The translations under genes were made by a program, and so were the position numbers. Positions 1-11,069 of a stretch of DNA of 64,000 nucleotides are shown piece by piece. The stretch comes from Epiperipatus broadwayi (Eukaryota; Onychophora; Udeonychophora; Euonychophora; Peripatidae). The stretch covers positions 64,001 to 128,000 of the forward strand of contig JAQFVV010013389.1 in assembly GCA_028023455.1 (NCBI GenBank), given 5' to 3'. Under the pieces are notes generated by a model. That model saw nothing but the letters and a program-made list of their open reading frames with translations, ran no database searches and had not been told where the DNA came from. Numbering within the stretch: position 1 is the stretch's first letter; each line of letters begins with the position of its first letter.

Positions 1-554
1 CTTTTTTTTTCTTCAATAACTTAAGTTAGTGTTTGACCCAGTTGATATGAGTTTTTCATACTATTGAAGCCGTTCATTATGAGCTTCTCAAGCCATCAGC
101 CATCTCCTTTACTTATTGTTATAATGGGATTGTGTGTGTATACAATCACATTTCCATCTTATCTGATTTCAGTTTCCTTTTTTTCTTAGGCTAAGCCCTC
201 AAGAATTATAAAACATTGACAGGAGCAGGCCTAGTAGGCTGATAGTCCTTAGCTGTAATCTTTATTCAAGGCAATACTATCACTGATGATTCTATTTAGA
301 AGTGGATTTGAGACAGGAGTTCTAGATGGAAAAAATTGTAGGTTTGAGCATCTCTATTTTCCTCCTATGAAATGGAAGGGGACTAGGAAATGTGATCTAA
401 GAATGGTCTGTCTCGCACAATCTCTAGATTGTCATACTTAGTTGATTACTTATTACAGCAATAGAAATAATGATAATAATGTCAATAATAGTGATTAAGC
501 AGGTGGCTGTAGTAATAGTAAAGATAGGTATATAAATTTATTTTTTCCCTAAAT
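1..554. other. Intronic sequence, no feature seen
   Basis: AT-rich sequence at the window edge, lying in an IFT172 intron if no unseen exon intervenes. A short (TAA/TGA)-rich stretch lies near 470-500. It could be the 5' part of the LINE that follows, but I see no domain to prove that. Confidence 0.4.
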
Positions 555-3301
555 ATAGATACATGGAATGTGCATCTCTTCAAGACCAGAATGTAGGACT
601 GCACTGGTTTGTGACTAAAAAGATTTGAAGAAATAAGATCAATATAGTTTTTCTTAGTGAAATGTGTCTTCCAGAGAAAGGAAGTTTAATAGAACAGGTG
701 GATGTCTACAAGCTTTTTTTTTGGAAGGGCAGATGAGTCAGTGAAATGAAAATGCATGATATTGGATTTGCTATGAAGTCTAATGTAATATATTCTGTTA
801 TTGGAATTTTTCATATCGATGAAATGTTAATGATGTTAAAACTTATTAGTGTTTACACTCCAATATTATATTCAGAGAAAGAGAGATTTTATTCCTTGCT
901 GGAAAGCATTTTTACAGCAGTACCATTAAAGTATTGAATTTTTCTAAATGGTCTGCTTTATTTAATTTTTGCACAATACATGGATTGACTATTACAAACA
1001 CTTAGTTTATGCAAGAAAATCATTATAAAAGAAAATGGATGTATTGATACTTAAACAATTGCAATTAGTAGATTACATTATAATTAAGAGTCAGAATACA
1101 AGAGAAGTTTATATTATATGAACACTTACAAATGCAGACTGTTGGACAGATCTTAGATTAGTACACCCCAGATTAAAAAGATAAATGTATTAAAACATAT
1201 ATCTCATATCAATCAGATTAACATGAAATTATCTACTATATTTTCTAAATTTCAACAGCTATTAAACACTTAAAATTGCTAATTTGGACATCTAGGATTG
1301 TTGTATTACTAACCATGGAATTCATTCAATGTGTGTGTCATGGATAGAAAAAAATATTTCTTGGGTTTACTAAAGGGAAGAAATATGACTTATTTGATGA
1401 TGAGCTTATTAATAGTGATTTGATAAAAGGAGGCATGACATTTTCTGCTTGACAGAATAATAAATTAAATGTGAAACTTCATAATAAATAAAGAGATCAA
1501 AAGGTAGAAATTTAATGGCTGACAATAAGGCTTAAAAATGATTGGTGGAATACAGATCTCTGCTGATCCGGGTCATTCTAGGTTTTTTTTTTAATGATGC
1601 ATAAAAAATAATATATGGATCTGAGAAATGATATCACAATCCTATTAAATTCAGAAATTGCACTCTCTTATGATTATGACTGATATTTTGAATAAATGGA
1701 AGGAATAGTTTGATCATCTTTTGAATAATGATACAAGAATTAATGTAATGTCTTTTAATCATATATCCATTGTATCTGTTCATTTATATTTTAATAAAGA
1801 TATTCAGCTTAGTGAGGTCAAAATAGCTTTTTAAATAATCTTAAAAATGGAAAGGCTGCAGGTCCTGATAAAATATCTAAAATAGTTTTCAAATGTGATG
1901 ATATGTTAGCTTCAAAAGTATTGGAATTTTTTACAAATATATAGATTCATGAAATTGTATCATCTGATTTTAAGGATGCTTCTGAGTTCCAATTTTTAAA
2001 AATAAAGGAAGTAGACAAGATTGCAGTAATTATTATGGAATATTATTACTATCTACTACAGCAGAGATATTATCAAGGATTTTGTTGAATGGATTGCTTC
2101 CATTTATTGATGAATGGTTACCAGATGCTTCTTATTTTAAAAAACAGAAGCACTCTAGACATACTTTTTGATGCTAGGCAAATGCAAGAAAAGTTTTATG
2201 AACATTAGAATGATTTGTATATTGTTTTTATTGATTTGGTCAAGGCATTTGATTCAATTAATCAAACATGTTATGACTTTGTTTGAAATTATTTGGTTAT
2301 CCACCATAATTTATTCATATTATATAGCTATTTATAGAATGAATGAAAGTGATTATTATTATAGATGGAAAATGATGTTAAATAAGGATGTGTACTTGTA
2401 TTTTCAAATTTTATGATTATTGTCTTTTGGAACTAACTTAATGAAGCAAGGATCAAAGTGGGATACAGGTTTCTTTGTGAAATTTTCAATTTGAATCTAC
2501 TAAAAGCAAAAAACAAGAATTTCATCTTCTCGGATTCCTGATTTACAGTATGCTGATAATTGTGTTATTTTTGCCAATGCAAAAGAGTTTTTTTATCAGT
2601 TGGTGACATAAGAAAATACAACTTTTAGCTTGGATAGCTATCGGTTTGAGAATGTAAATCACTTTCACTACTTTAGTAGTTTTATAAGAGAAAGATGAGC
2701 TTAAATGTTGAGATACAACATAGGCTCCATTGTGCTTCTGCTGTTTTTAACAAGTTAAAAGTATTTCATTACAGAAAAATTTAAATCATTGCAACTAATT
2801 TAGCTGTTTGTAGAATTATTTTACTTAAATTTATTATATGGAAATGTGTCTTGGATACCCTATCAGCTCAACATAAGAACATTAGAAAAGTTTCATTTAA
2901 AGCTAAGGCTGTTCCATAACATTTTGTAAATGCAATGTCAAAATTATAATGCCAATCAATATATTCTTCAACCTGATGGATGAAATACCACAGAGTCCAT
3001 TGTGTAAAATCACACTTTTGTTGGATTAAATGTAAAACAAATGAACAATGCAAGGTTTCCTAAAAGTGTGTTTCATGGTGAACATGAGTATGATTTTCAT
3101 GGCAGGAATAAATTCTGTCTACATTATAAGGATTATTTCAAAATCATTATAACAAAATCCAATATGATTATTTTTATTGGAAAGAAATGGCAGAGAATAG
3201 AATACACTGAAGAGTTACAATTAGACAAATTGTTAAAATATTTCAGAAAGAAAAGTTTTTTATTGAAGAAATTAAAGACAGCATCTCATAATATCAAATA
3301 A
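555..3301 (+). mobile_element. Decayed RTE/BovB-like LINE (endonuclease plus reverse transcriptase)
   Basis: Conceptual translation in shifting frames shows the order of a non-LTR retrotransposon of the type often annotated 'craniofacial development protein 2-like'. An APE-type endonuclease lies at about 555-1010 (start TWNVR-like, then HDIGFAMKSNVIYS and LISVYTPILYSEKERFYSLL). A linker follows, then reverse transcriptase at about 1680-2600 (motifs resembling KAAGPDKI, LLSTTAEILSRILLNGLLPF, a FIDLVKAFDSIN-like stretch and LQYADNCVIFANA with the second catalytic Asp changed to Asn). A C-terminal tail runs to about 3300 (FPKSVFHGEHEYDF, CLHYKDYFK). Many stops and frameshifts make it inactive. 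The longest remnants are 63 codons at 746-937 and 86 codons at 3041-3301. Subfamily placement needs a database search. Confidence 0.8.
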
Positions 3302-3459
3302 ACTTAAAAATTGATCAGTATGTCCTATAGATATATTTATGGTCACAAATTGGTTTGTATAATTATTGCCAACTCATTTTTAGAGCAGCTTTTTTTTTCT
3401 TTCCTTAGAATTAGAATGACCATACTTGGTTATGAATGGGTGCTATATTTATATAGGCT

Positions 3460-3645
3460 GCTATCTTAATATAAACCGAACACTGATTGGATATGTGTAG
3501 GAGATTATGATCTGGCTCAACTGATGAGTGCTAGATCTGCATGAAATATGTATATTAGAGATCATGTAACTTTTTTGCATGTGTGTGGTCTGTTTATCAG
3601 TTGATTGTGATGGAGTGGAGGATGAATAGACTGAAAAATCCTTGA
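3460..3645 (+). repeat. Solitary copy of the tRNA-like repeat found at 9.3-11 kb
   Basis: The stretch matches, with divergence, the + strand unit at about 10835-11015. Shared blocks include ACTGATTG..TATGTG, GGAGATTATGATCTGG, CAACTGATGAGTGCT and GAAATATGTATATT. It ends with a degenerate tRNA-like B box (TGAGTTCAAATAC). It lies just after the 3' tail of the LINE. It shows that the repeat unit is dispersed as well as clustered. Confidence 0.65.
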
Positions 3646-4214
3646 GTTCAAATACTTCTGCTTACATAAATGAACATTTAGTATAGCAAGTTAATTATAT
3701 ATATATATGAAACTACTTTAATTCATTGCATCACAGATTTGATATAGGAAGATACTGTATTAAATGCTATTGAGCATTTAAGTTAGGAATTTGTCTCTAC
3801 AACATTTCTAATGCTTGTGTAAGTATTTGCATGACCTTTGCTTAAAAGTTGTCATATACTTGGATAAGCAATAATACTTGATTATAGTTACGTTTAATTA
3901 CTATTGGTTACCACTGATACAATTTAAAATTTTAATATAAAATAAGAAGGTCTTTTATATTATTGAGATGTATGCTGTTAAATACAAATGATAAATGATA
4001 AAAAAAAGTTGAGAAGTGATTCAAATATTTGAGGAAGGGGAAAATAACAAAAAATAATATTAAAGATAGTAATAATGAAATAAATAAACTACAAGGAAAA
4101 AAAATAATTAACTAGTGAAAAATAGCATAAACAGAATAATCACATATTAGGAAAATATATATAAAGAAGATAAATATTAACTGAAGTTAATTTTAAAAAA
4201 AAAATATTTTAAAA
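3646..4214. other. AT-rich intronic stretch, nothing recognised
   Basis: It contains a short (TA)n run near 3700 and A-rich sequence from about 4000 to 4210. No coding trace or repeat boundary was seen. Confidence 0.4.
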
Positions 4215-5742
4215 TTTTCGAAAAACAATATCATCATCTTCAATCATTGTCAATCCACTGCTGAAGATAATTTCGAATTTAATCCAATAGCTTTTCCACT
4301 TCAACAAACTTACTGATTTCATCTATCCAACCATTCTATATATGATTATTTTTATTTGTCCAGCTGTTGCCAGTTGCTTTACAGCTTCATTTCAGCCTCT
4401 TAATTTTTTCAGTGATATCAGTGTATCTGATTGTTCCCTTATTTATATTTCAGTTTTAATATGATCTTACTGATCCTGACATACATCTTCCATATTCTGC
4501 TCTATGGCTTGTTGCTCTCTATTGCTGTTTTTTTTTAATTAAATGCTAGACTCAGACCACAAACTAATTTTAGTGTAATTTATTTATTAAAAATCTTTTT
4601 TCCAATAAATAAGATTTTCTTTTAATATTATTTTTACCAAAAGCACATTTTTAGAAGTTAGTTCTATGAATAAGGTATTTATAGATTTTAACTTTTACAT
4701 TATTACTATTCATCTTTATTTCTTCCTTTTTTGCTTTCATTTAATATGATCTTGCAACATACCCTGAATCTCTGAAGGATTATTTATAAAAACAACTTCA
4801 TCTCAGAATCTATATGGCTTAAGTGTTCATTCCTTTTATTTCTATTTTAATCCACAATATGCTTCCCAAAGTTTTAGATTAGTGAAATCATCTTCAAGCA
4901 TTATTATTTTTCTTAGTGTCATCATGTATTGCTATTGCACTTTGATTAAATTAATTTGACAATATTGTGGGTTTATATTATAATGATCCAAAGCTTCATT
5001 CTCAATGGAGATGTTTATAGTATTAAGTGAATTTTCATCTTCCGCAAATTTAATGCTTAATGAACACTTATATTTATCAGTCTTTTTAAAAGTTTTTTTA
5101 ATATGTAGTAAGTCACTTTTAAATCCAGTTTGTTTTTTCTATTAATATGAATTCAAAGTGCTACTTGGATGATTTATAGTAATCATAGTAAATATTTTAC
5201 TTAGAATCTAATAAAAACTGATAATTTGTAATTTTAAATATTTTTCCTCCTGATATGTCATTTTCTTTGAATATTTGATGTATAACTTTACTGATAATTT
5301 CTCTACTTCACTTTCTTATTTTAAAATATTTGTCATGATTCCATCCTTTTTTGAGCTTTTCCATTCTTCACAAGTTTAATTATCAATTTTGCCTTCTCAT
5401 TTATAATCCATTGCCAGACAAAACATATTATGCAAATTGATGGATTTCTTTATTTTCTGTTCTTCATTCATATGATTAATCAATTAATTAGTTAAAGCTT
5501 TATTATAAATTCAACCAAACCAAAACTAGAAACTATTAAAATCAGCATTTTCTTTATCACATCTATAGTTTTTCAGCATAATTTATTTTGTGTTAAGTAT
5601 AAACTCAGTCCAAAAATATCTTTTTTTATCATTACTCATTTTAATATTTCTACTTTGTTAAATTTACCATCTTCTCTCTATATACATCTTTAAAACTCTT
5701 TTTTTAAGTGTCCACATACCTGCTCCTTATAATGTTACAGTT
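4215..5742 (-). mobile_element. Antisense LINE fragment, 3' end of an endonuclease/RT element
   Basis: On the minus strand, about 4500 to 4215 reads as the typical C-terminal region of RTE-like endonuclease-reverse transcriptase proteins: pieces resembling YTDITEKIKRLK, then GWIDEI and LQQWIDND, each with intervening stops. This tail normally carries GRPPTRW..DDI and QQWI motifs. The rest, up to the Gypsy insertion point at 5742, is AT-rich with no clear domain. It is probably continuous with the antisense RT fragment at 13165-13560, the Gypsy element having landed between them. Confidence 0.55.
5738..5742. repeat. Target-site duplication CAGTT, left copy
   Basis: CAGTT directly precedes the left LTR's TG terminus. 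The identical five bases follow the right LTR's CA terminus at 13160-13164. Ty3/Gypsy integrases usually make 4-6 bp duplications, so this marks one intact insertion. Confidence 0.85.
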
Positions 5743-6571
5743 TGCAATGTTCTTAGTTCCTAACTCCCTTATAAGAAAACCCTATTTTATTTAGGAATAA
5801 GAATGCAATTAATTTTCATAGTGTAATGAATGACATGATAAACCAGCACCTCCTAGATACTTATAATTACATTATTTTAATTATACAACATAATTCAATT
5901 AATAACAAGCAGTACTCATTGGATTACTGCCTAGTATTTATATATACAATTACAGTTAACAAAACAAACAGTACTTATTTAATTACAGTCTAACATTATA
6001 ATACACAATTTGTGTTAATAAAATGAATAGTACTTCTTGATTTACTATCTAGTATTATATCCTATACTAGATAAACATATAATAATAAGTAGATTTCTAC
6101 TATTGTAATCTTTGAGGACCCTTCAGGCATACTAAAAACATAATAAGATCAGGACGATCTGTTTCAAAGTCCTTTGTTGGCTTGGTGATGCTGAGATCCT
6201 GGAAAAAGAAGTTTTCCACTGATTTTCTTCTGCTGCTTCAACTGGTTTCCAAATGAAGAAAAGAGTGTTGCTCTTATGCGTTTATCCTTTTCATTTTTTA
6301 ATTATTTCTTGAATATTTTAGCCATTGGGAAGGTTACAGATAGTGAGTTTATTCTCAGTCCGATTAGTTCCATTTTGACTTTGTAATGTTAATTATAGTT
6401 TGCATTAATTAAATTTCTTTTTTTAAAGGACATTTTTTATTTGGTATCGATTTTTACTTTTAATACATTTTAACTAAACTACAATCATTTCAATATATAT
6501 ATCTCATGTAATGAGCTTTATTTTTAAGATAACATTTTAATGAAACTGCAGCCATTTCAATATATATTTCA
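5743..6571 (-). repeat. 3' LTR of the complete Gypsy element
   Basis: This 829-bp repeat aligns along its whole length with 12336-13159. Shared blocks include TGCAATGTTCTTAG, CCTTATAAGAAAA, AATAAACCAGCACCTC, TATCTAGTATTATATCCTATA and TGGTTTCCAAATGAA. It starts TG and ends CA. Because the polypurine tract (6572-6587) adjoins its right edge, it is the 3' LTR of a minus-strand element. Visible divergence between the LTRs (many substitutions and several indels) shows that the insertion is old. Confidence 0.88.
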
Positions 6572-6587
6572 TCCTTCTCCTCTCTCC
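6572..6587 (-). other. Polypurine tract of the Gypsy element
   Basis: Read on the minus strand this is GGAGAGAGGAGAAGGA, sixteen purines ending directly at the LTR's first base. It is the expected primer site for plus-strand DNA synthesis and fixes the element's orientation. Confidence 0.85.
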
Positions 6588-6886
6588 AGAAATAGGTTAC
6601 TGTATGTTATGTATTCTAATTTCTTTGTCTTTGGGGTCTCTATGCTCCATCTGTGGCTAGTTTCTGTTTGTTCTGCTGGTACTTTGTGCTGTATTTCTGC
6701 CATTTCATTAGATTCCATCTTCTCTGGTTCATTATGATTTTCATTCAGAATAATAACTTTTTCTGGTATTAGCTCGATTATTTTTTGTTTTTCACTAGAG
6801 TTATTTATTTTGCCATTAGCATTTATTTTTATTTTGGGGTCTTCTGTTTGACATCGGCAAACAAGATTCAAGTGTCTTCGATTCAC
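6588..6886 (-). pseudogene. Gypsy pol C-terminal end
   Basis: A 105-codon open stretch on the minus strand ends near the polypurine tract. It has no recognisable fold: it is charged and Glu/Lys/Asn-rich, as the tails after Gypsy integrases often are. A segment with RCQTEDPKIK near its start could be the remains of the integrase C-terminal region. Function is inferred only from position. Confidence 0.5.
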
Positions 6887-7049
6887 ACTTTTATTATTTA
6901 CTTGGATAATTTAACTGTAATTATCCCTTCTATCCAATTTTTTTCACCAAGTCCTGTACCCAAATTTTTTCACTTATTACATATTTAGTTTCTATATCAT
7001 GTATTCAACAGTGTTCATCCAGTTTTGGAATTAGTATTGATACAATTTT

Positions 7050-7800
7050 CTCCCCATCACTAATTCCAACAGAGATTTTCCTGTAACCATTGATTGCATG
7101 GAATACTGATGCAATATTGCAATGTACAACGCTTTCTGAATATCGGCATGAATTAATTATTTTTAAAAGCCTGTTTTACTTGTTGAATGGTGTTTTCTGG
7201 TAACCATTTTGATTCTGGATGATAAGAAGCTGTACAGATGTGTTTGATGTTTCTATTTATGAAATAGTTCTCCATTGTTCGTGCAATAAAACCTGTGCCA
7301 TTACTTCTGGTAATCCATGACATGAAAATATTTCATTCAGGTTCTGTATTGCTACTCGCACACTTTTATTTTTTACTATACAATACTATCTGATTTAGAG
7401 TATGCATCTATGAGTATAAGGAGTATCTTTCCATTGACGGATCCTACATGGTCCAAATGGAGTCTTTGCCAAGACTTAGTTGTTTTAAGCCACTCTGCAT
7501 ATGTTTTAATTTGCATATTCATTTCCGATTGATACTCTGTGCATATCTTTATATATTTCTCTAAGTCATATGTTATATTAGGCCATCAGACTGTCCTGAT
7601 GTTCTTCATGCAATAACTATAAAACCCTTAATCTATCCTCGGGTGATGTTACAACTCTATCTCCCATCAGAAGACAACCTTTGTTAACAGATAAGTTTTT
7701 CTGATTCTTCCAAAAAGCAGGAACAATGCTTTGAGGTTTCTTAGTTGGCCAGCCTTTACTTATCCAACTTATAAATATCTGGTAATCTTTATCTATCATT
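7050..7800 (-). pseudogene. Gypsy integrase, broken
   Basis: Minus-strand pieces show the zinc-binding region upstream of the core (CLLMGDRVV, then an LLHEEHQD-like stretch carrying the histidine pair) and the start of the catalytic core around 7470-7380. There HLDHVGSVNGKILLILIDAY includes the first catalytic Asp. Stops separate these pieces, and later core motifs are only faintly visible. Confidence 0.7.
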
Positions 7801-8079
7801 GTCCACTTTGCAACTGTATTACTATTCAGGATTTTCGACTCTAAAATGTCTGTATAATTTACTTCTGTTTCATTACTATGTAGTTCATTTTTATCTGGAT
7901 TACTAAACTGTATTAGTGTGAAATTTCTTACCTTTCCTATATATCAATTGCTAAATGTATGCTGATAGTATATTTCTCCATCTCAACATATGTGGGCTCA
8001 AATAATCTGGAGCTAGCTTATCACTCACTAATATTCCTAACAATAGAGTTTGTGATTGATCACTATTTGAAAAGGCTGA

Positions 8080-9250
8080 TTTAAAAAGATACTGCCGAAA
8101 TTTTGTTAAACCACACATAATAATGAAAGCCTCTATCAATCTGGCTGTAGTTTCTCTCAGTTTTTGAAAGATTTCTAGATATGTAAGCTATAGGTCTTTC
8201 TCCATTGTAACAGGGATGGCATATAACTATTCCCACTCCCCATTCTGAAGTATCAGTCATTAAACATACTTTTATCAAAGTGGACTTTGCAATTTTTCAT
8301 ATGACAAAAGGGCTTTTGTTTGAATGAAAGCTTCTTTGTGAATTTTGTAACAAATTCCATTTCTGATTTTTCTTTAATAACTCATGCAATGGTTTAACCA
8401 TTTTCACCTTATTCTGCAAAAAAGGCTCAAAATAATTTATCAGACCTAAAATATACCTGAAATTTAACATTTCTGGGCTTGATTGCATTTTTCACAGCTC
8501 GCACTTTCTCAGCTGATGGACATTTGACCTTATTTGAGATTGCAAGCCCTAGGAACTGTAATTTCATTGTTTTCCAAACACTTTTCTGCACATTTAATTT
8601 GACACTGAATATCTCTAATTTAGTACATACTTTAAACAAGTCTGTAATATTTTTTTGGAACCAGTTGATATAAGAATGGCATCAAAGTAAAGTATTAACA
8701 TTCTCTAATCCTTGTAGTAAAGTATCAATTTTTGCTTGAAAAATATTCAGTGCCATGGTAATCCCAAATTGTAGCTGATTACATTTCGATAACTCAATAG
8801 GGGTCGTTAGAGTTAATATTTATGCTGATTTATTTGTAACTGGTATTTGGTGGAAGACTGGGTTAAAATCTAGTTTTGCGAAATGAGAGGCTTTTTGAAG
8901 ACTGGCTAAGACTTCTCTCACATTTGGCACTCCCTTGTTTAAATATTTGTTTACCGTTACTCTATAATCATCACGTATCCATATTTTCCCATTAGGTTTT
9001 GTTGTTACTACTGTAGACATAGCCAATCTGACATTTCTACTGGCATCAATATGACTTTACTAACTAGTCCAAGAATTTTCTCCTCTACTTTACTTTTTGT
9101 GCTATTAGAATTTTGCATAGTTTACAACAACTGGATCAACATTTTCAAGTAGTTCAATCTCTATTGGTCTACTCAATATTTAACCTAATTTATCACTAAA
9201 CAAATCTGGGTATTTCTTTTGAATTTAATTTTCCACCTAAATTTTTTTTC
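8080..9250 (-). pseudogene. Gypsy reverse transcriptase and RNase H, broken
   Basis: From high to low coordinates: an RT fingers segment (TTKPNGKIWIRDDYRVTVNK at about 9010-8950); a palm segment ASHFAKLDFNPVFHQIPV near 8890-8835; the catalytic box near 8670-8700 reading YFDA, so the second Asp of YxDD is Ala; the thumb/connection (LGLAISNKVKCPSAEKVRAV, then RYILGLINYFEPFL); and RNase H with VCLMTDTSEWGVGIVI, holding the first catalytic Asp, and PIAYISRNLSKTERNYSQID. Four or more frames are needed, so it is dead. Confidence 0.82.
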
Positions 9251-9252
9251 AC

Positions 9253-9263
9253 AATATTAATGT
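9253..9263. repeat. 11-bp target duplication, left copy (AATATTAATGT)
   Basis: AATATTAATGT occurs here and again at 11054-11064, on the two sides of the composite tRNA-like repeat. The flanking Gypsy sequence resumes on either side, so it reads as a target-site duplication of the whole 1.8-kb block. Confidence 0.7.
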
Positions 9264-10345
9264 TATATATAAGGGATTCAAACTCAGGCTTTTAGACAAC
9301 CCTCAACTCTCCATGCCATCTCATATTGCTGACTGACCTGACCACACACATGCTGAAAAGATAAATAATCACCAATATATATATTTTGCGCTAAACCAGC
9401 ACTCCTCTGTTGATCCAGATTACCATCTCCACACATATATAAAATCAGTGCTCAGCTTAATATTAAGATAGCCAATTTTCACATTTTAATGGACAGCCTT
9501 CAAACCACTCCAATCCACAACTTTTCAGCCATCCATTTCATTGAAAATCTGATGATGGAATGTTCAAACTCCACATGAGTGCCAAGGATGTCATCCTACC
9601 CATGTTGACGTTAGTCATTCTGACCCCTCATGTACTGGAGAATAATTCATTTTTATATACATATGCGAGGGATGGGCAGACCTTTAATGCACTATGTTTC
9701 AATATGTAACTTAATACACTGTACAGGCTCACACACATCTGCACATATTATATAATATATTGGGGATTCGACTCATTTCATGCAACGGGCAACTCTCCAT
9801 GCCATCTCATATTGCTGACCCACCTGATCACACACATGTACCACCTTGGTCCAGATTACCATCTCCACACATATATACAATCAGTGCTCAGTTTTATATT
9901 ATAATAACTAATCTTCATACTTCAATGGACAGACTTCAAACCACTTCAACCCACAACTCTTCAGCAATCCATTTCATTGAAAATCTGATGATGGAACATT
10001 CAAAGCCCACGTGAGTGCCAAAGTTGTCATCCTACCCATGCTGATGTTAGTCATTCTGACCTTCATGTACCGGAGAATAATCCATTTTTACATACATATG
10101 TGAGGGATAGGCAGATCTTTAATGTCCTATGTTTCAGTATGTAACTTAATACACTGTACAGGCTCACACACACCTGCACATATAATATATAAGGGATTCG
10201 AACTCGGACTTTCACATGACCCTCAATTCTCTATGCCATCTCATAATGCTGAACCACCTGATCACACACATGTTGAAAAGATAAATAATCACCAATATAC
10301 TTATTCCGTGCTAAACCAACATTGTGGACCTGTACAGTGTATTAA
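9264..10345 (-). repeat. Tandem tRNA-like (SINE-like) units on minus strand
   Basis: Two full units and a truncated third run head to tail. Repeated blocks include CACACATGTTGAAAAGATAAA, TCCAGATTACCATCTCCACA, GAAAATCTGATGATGGAA, TGCCAAGGATGTCATCCTACC and GTAACTTAATACACTGTACAGG. The A- and B-box-like sequences would permit RNA polymerase III transcription. Box spacing is close to that of a tRNA, and the B box at 10193 (minus strand GAGTTCGAATCCC) is nearly canonical. Confidence 0.72.
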
Positions 10346-10413
10346 GTTATAATTAAAACAGCCAAGTCATATATAACGTGACATTACTTTTAATGAGCTT
10401 GTAGTTACAAAAA

Positions 10414-10575
10414 TGCACATAGAGAGCGTACCAATAGCTCAAACAAGCTCGTAATTAACAAGTGCGGTTATGGTCTGGAGATAAGAGTGTTCTGGATAGA
10501 GATTTTAAATATTTCTCATAACCGCACTTGTTAATTACGAGTTTGCTTGAGCTATTGGTACGCTCTCTATGTGCA
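10414..10575. repeat. Near-perfect hairpin, 59-bp arms and 44-bp loop
   Basis: The left arm (10414-10472, starting TGCACATAGAGAGCG) and right arm (10517-10575, ending CGCTCTCTATGTGCA) are reverse complements with about two mismatches. The sequence is far less AT-rich than its surroundings and does not belong to the tRNA-like unit. It sits at the turn between the minus-strand array and the inverted unit. It may be a small fold-back MITE or the hinge of an inverted duplication. Confidence 0.85.
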
Positions 10576-11053
10576 TTAGTGTATTAAGTTATACATTGAA
10601 ACATAGTGCATTAAAGGTCTGCCCATCCCTCGCATATATATGTAAAAATGGATTATTTCTCAGTAGATGATTTCTCAGTAGATGACTAACGTCAACATGG
10701 GTAGGATGACAACCTTAGCACTCATTGGGCTTTGAACATTTCATCATCAGATTTTCAATAAAATGGACAGCTGAAGAGTTGTGGGTTGGAGTAGTTTGAA
10801 GCCTGTCCATTAAAGTATGACGTTTGGCTACCTTAATATAAAGCTGAGCACTGATTGTATATATATGTGGAGATTATAATCTGGACCAACTGATGAGTGC
10901 TGGTTTAGCACGAAATATGTATATTTGTCATTATTTATGTTTTCAACATATGAGATGGCATGGAGTGTTGAGGGTCATAAGTCTGAGTTTGAATCCTTTA
11001 TATATTACATTATATGTGCAGGTATGTGTTAGCCTGTACAGTGTATGAAGTTA
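10576..11053 (+). repeat. Inverted tRNA-like unit
   Basis: The same unit as at 9264-10345 but on the + strand. The body (about 10576-10920) leads into a head with TGGCATGGAGTGTTGAGGG (A-box-like) and TGAGTTTGAATCC (B-box-like) at about 10960-11005. A partial body follows, ending at the 11-bp duplication. Confidence 0.75.
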
Positions 11054-11069
11054 AATATTAATGTGAATT

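Larger units (their letters stand above)
9264..11053. mobile_element. Composite element: tandem tRNA-like units, central hairpin, inverted unit
   Basis: On the minus strand there are three tRNA-like heads, with B-box-like GTTCGAATCCC-type sequences at about 10193, 9763 and 9273. They are spaced 430 and 490 bp, each preceded by an A-box-like TGGCATGGAGAGTTGAGG-type sequence. About 350 bp of common body follows the first two, and the third unit is cut off right after its B box. A hairpin (10414-10575) comes next. Then one unit lies in the opposite orientation (10576-11053) with its own head at about 10960-11015. The outer ends are therefore inverted copies of each other. The whole block is flanked by an 11-bp direct repeat. 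It may be a SINE-derived fold-back element or a non-autonomous DNA transposon with long internally repeated termini. No protein is encoded. Confidence 0.7.

Noticed and set aside
10190-10260. Possible tRNA gene on the minus strand
   Set aside because: The boxes are good, but the stems do not form a cloverleaf by eye, and the same sequence recurs in a repeat array.
9264-10345. CRISPR-like regular repeats
   Set aside because: Units are 430-490 bp with tRNA-like heads, not short repeats with unique spacers, and the DNA is eukaryotic.
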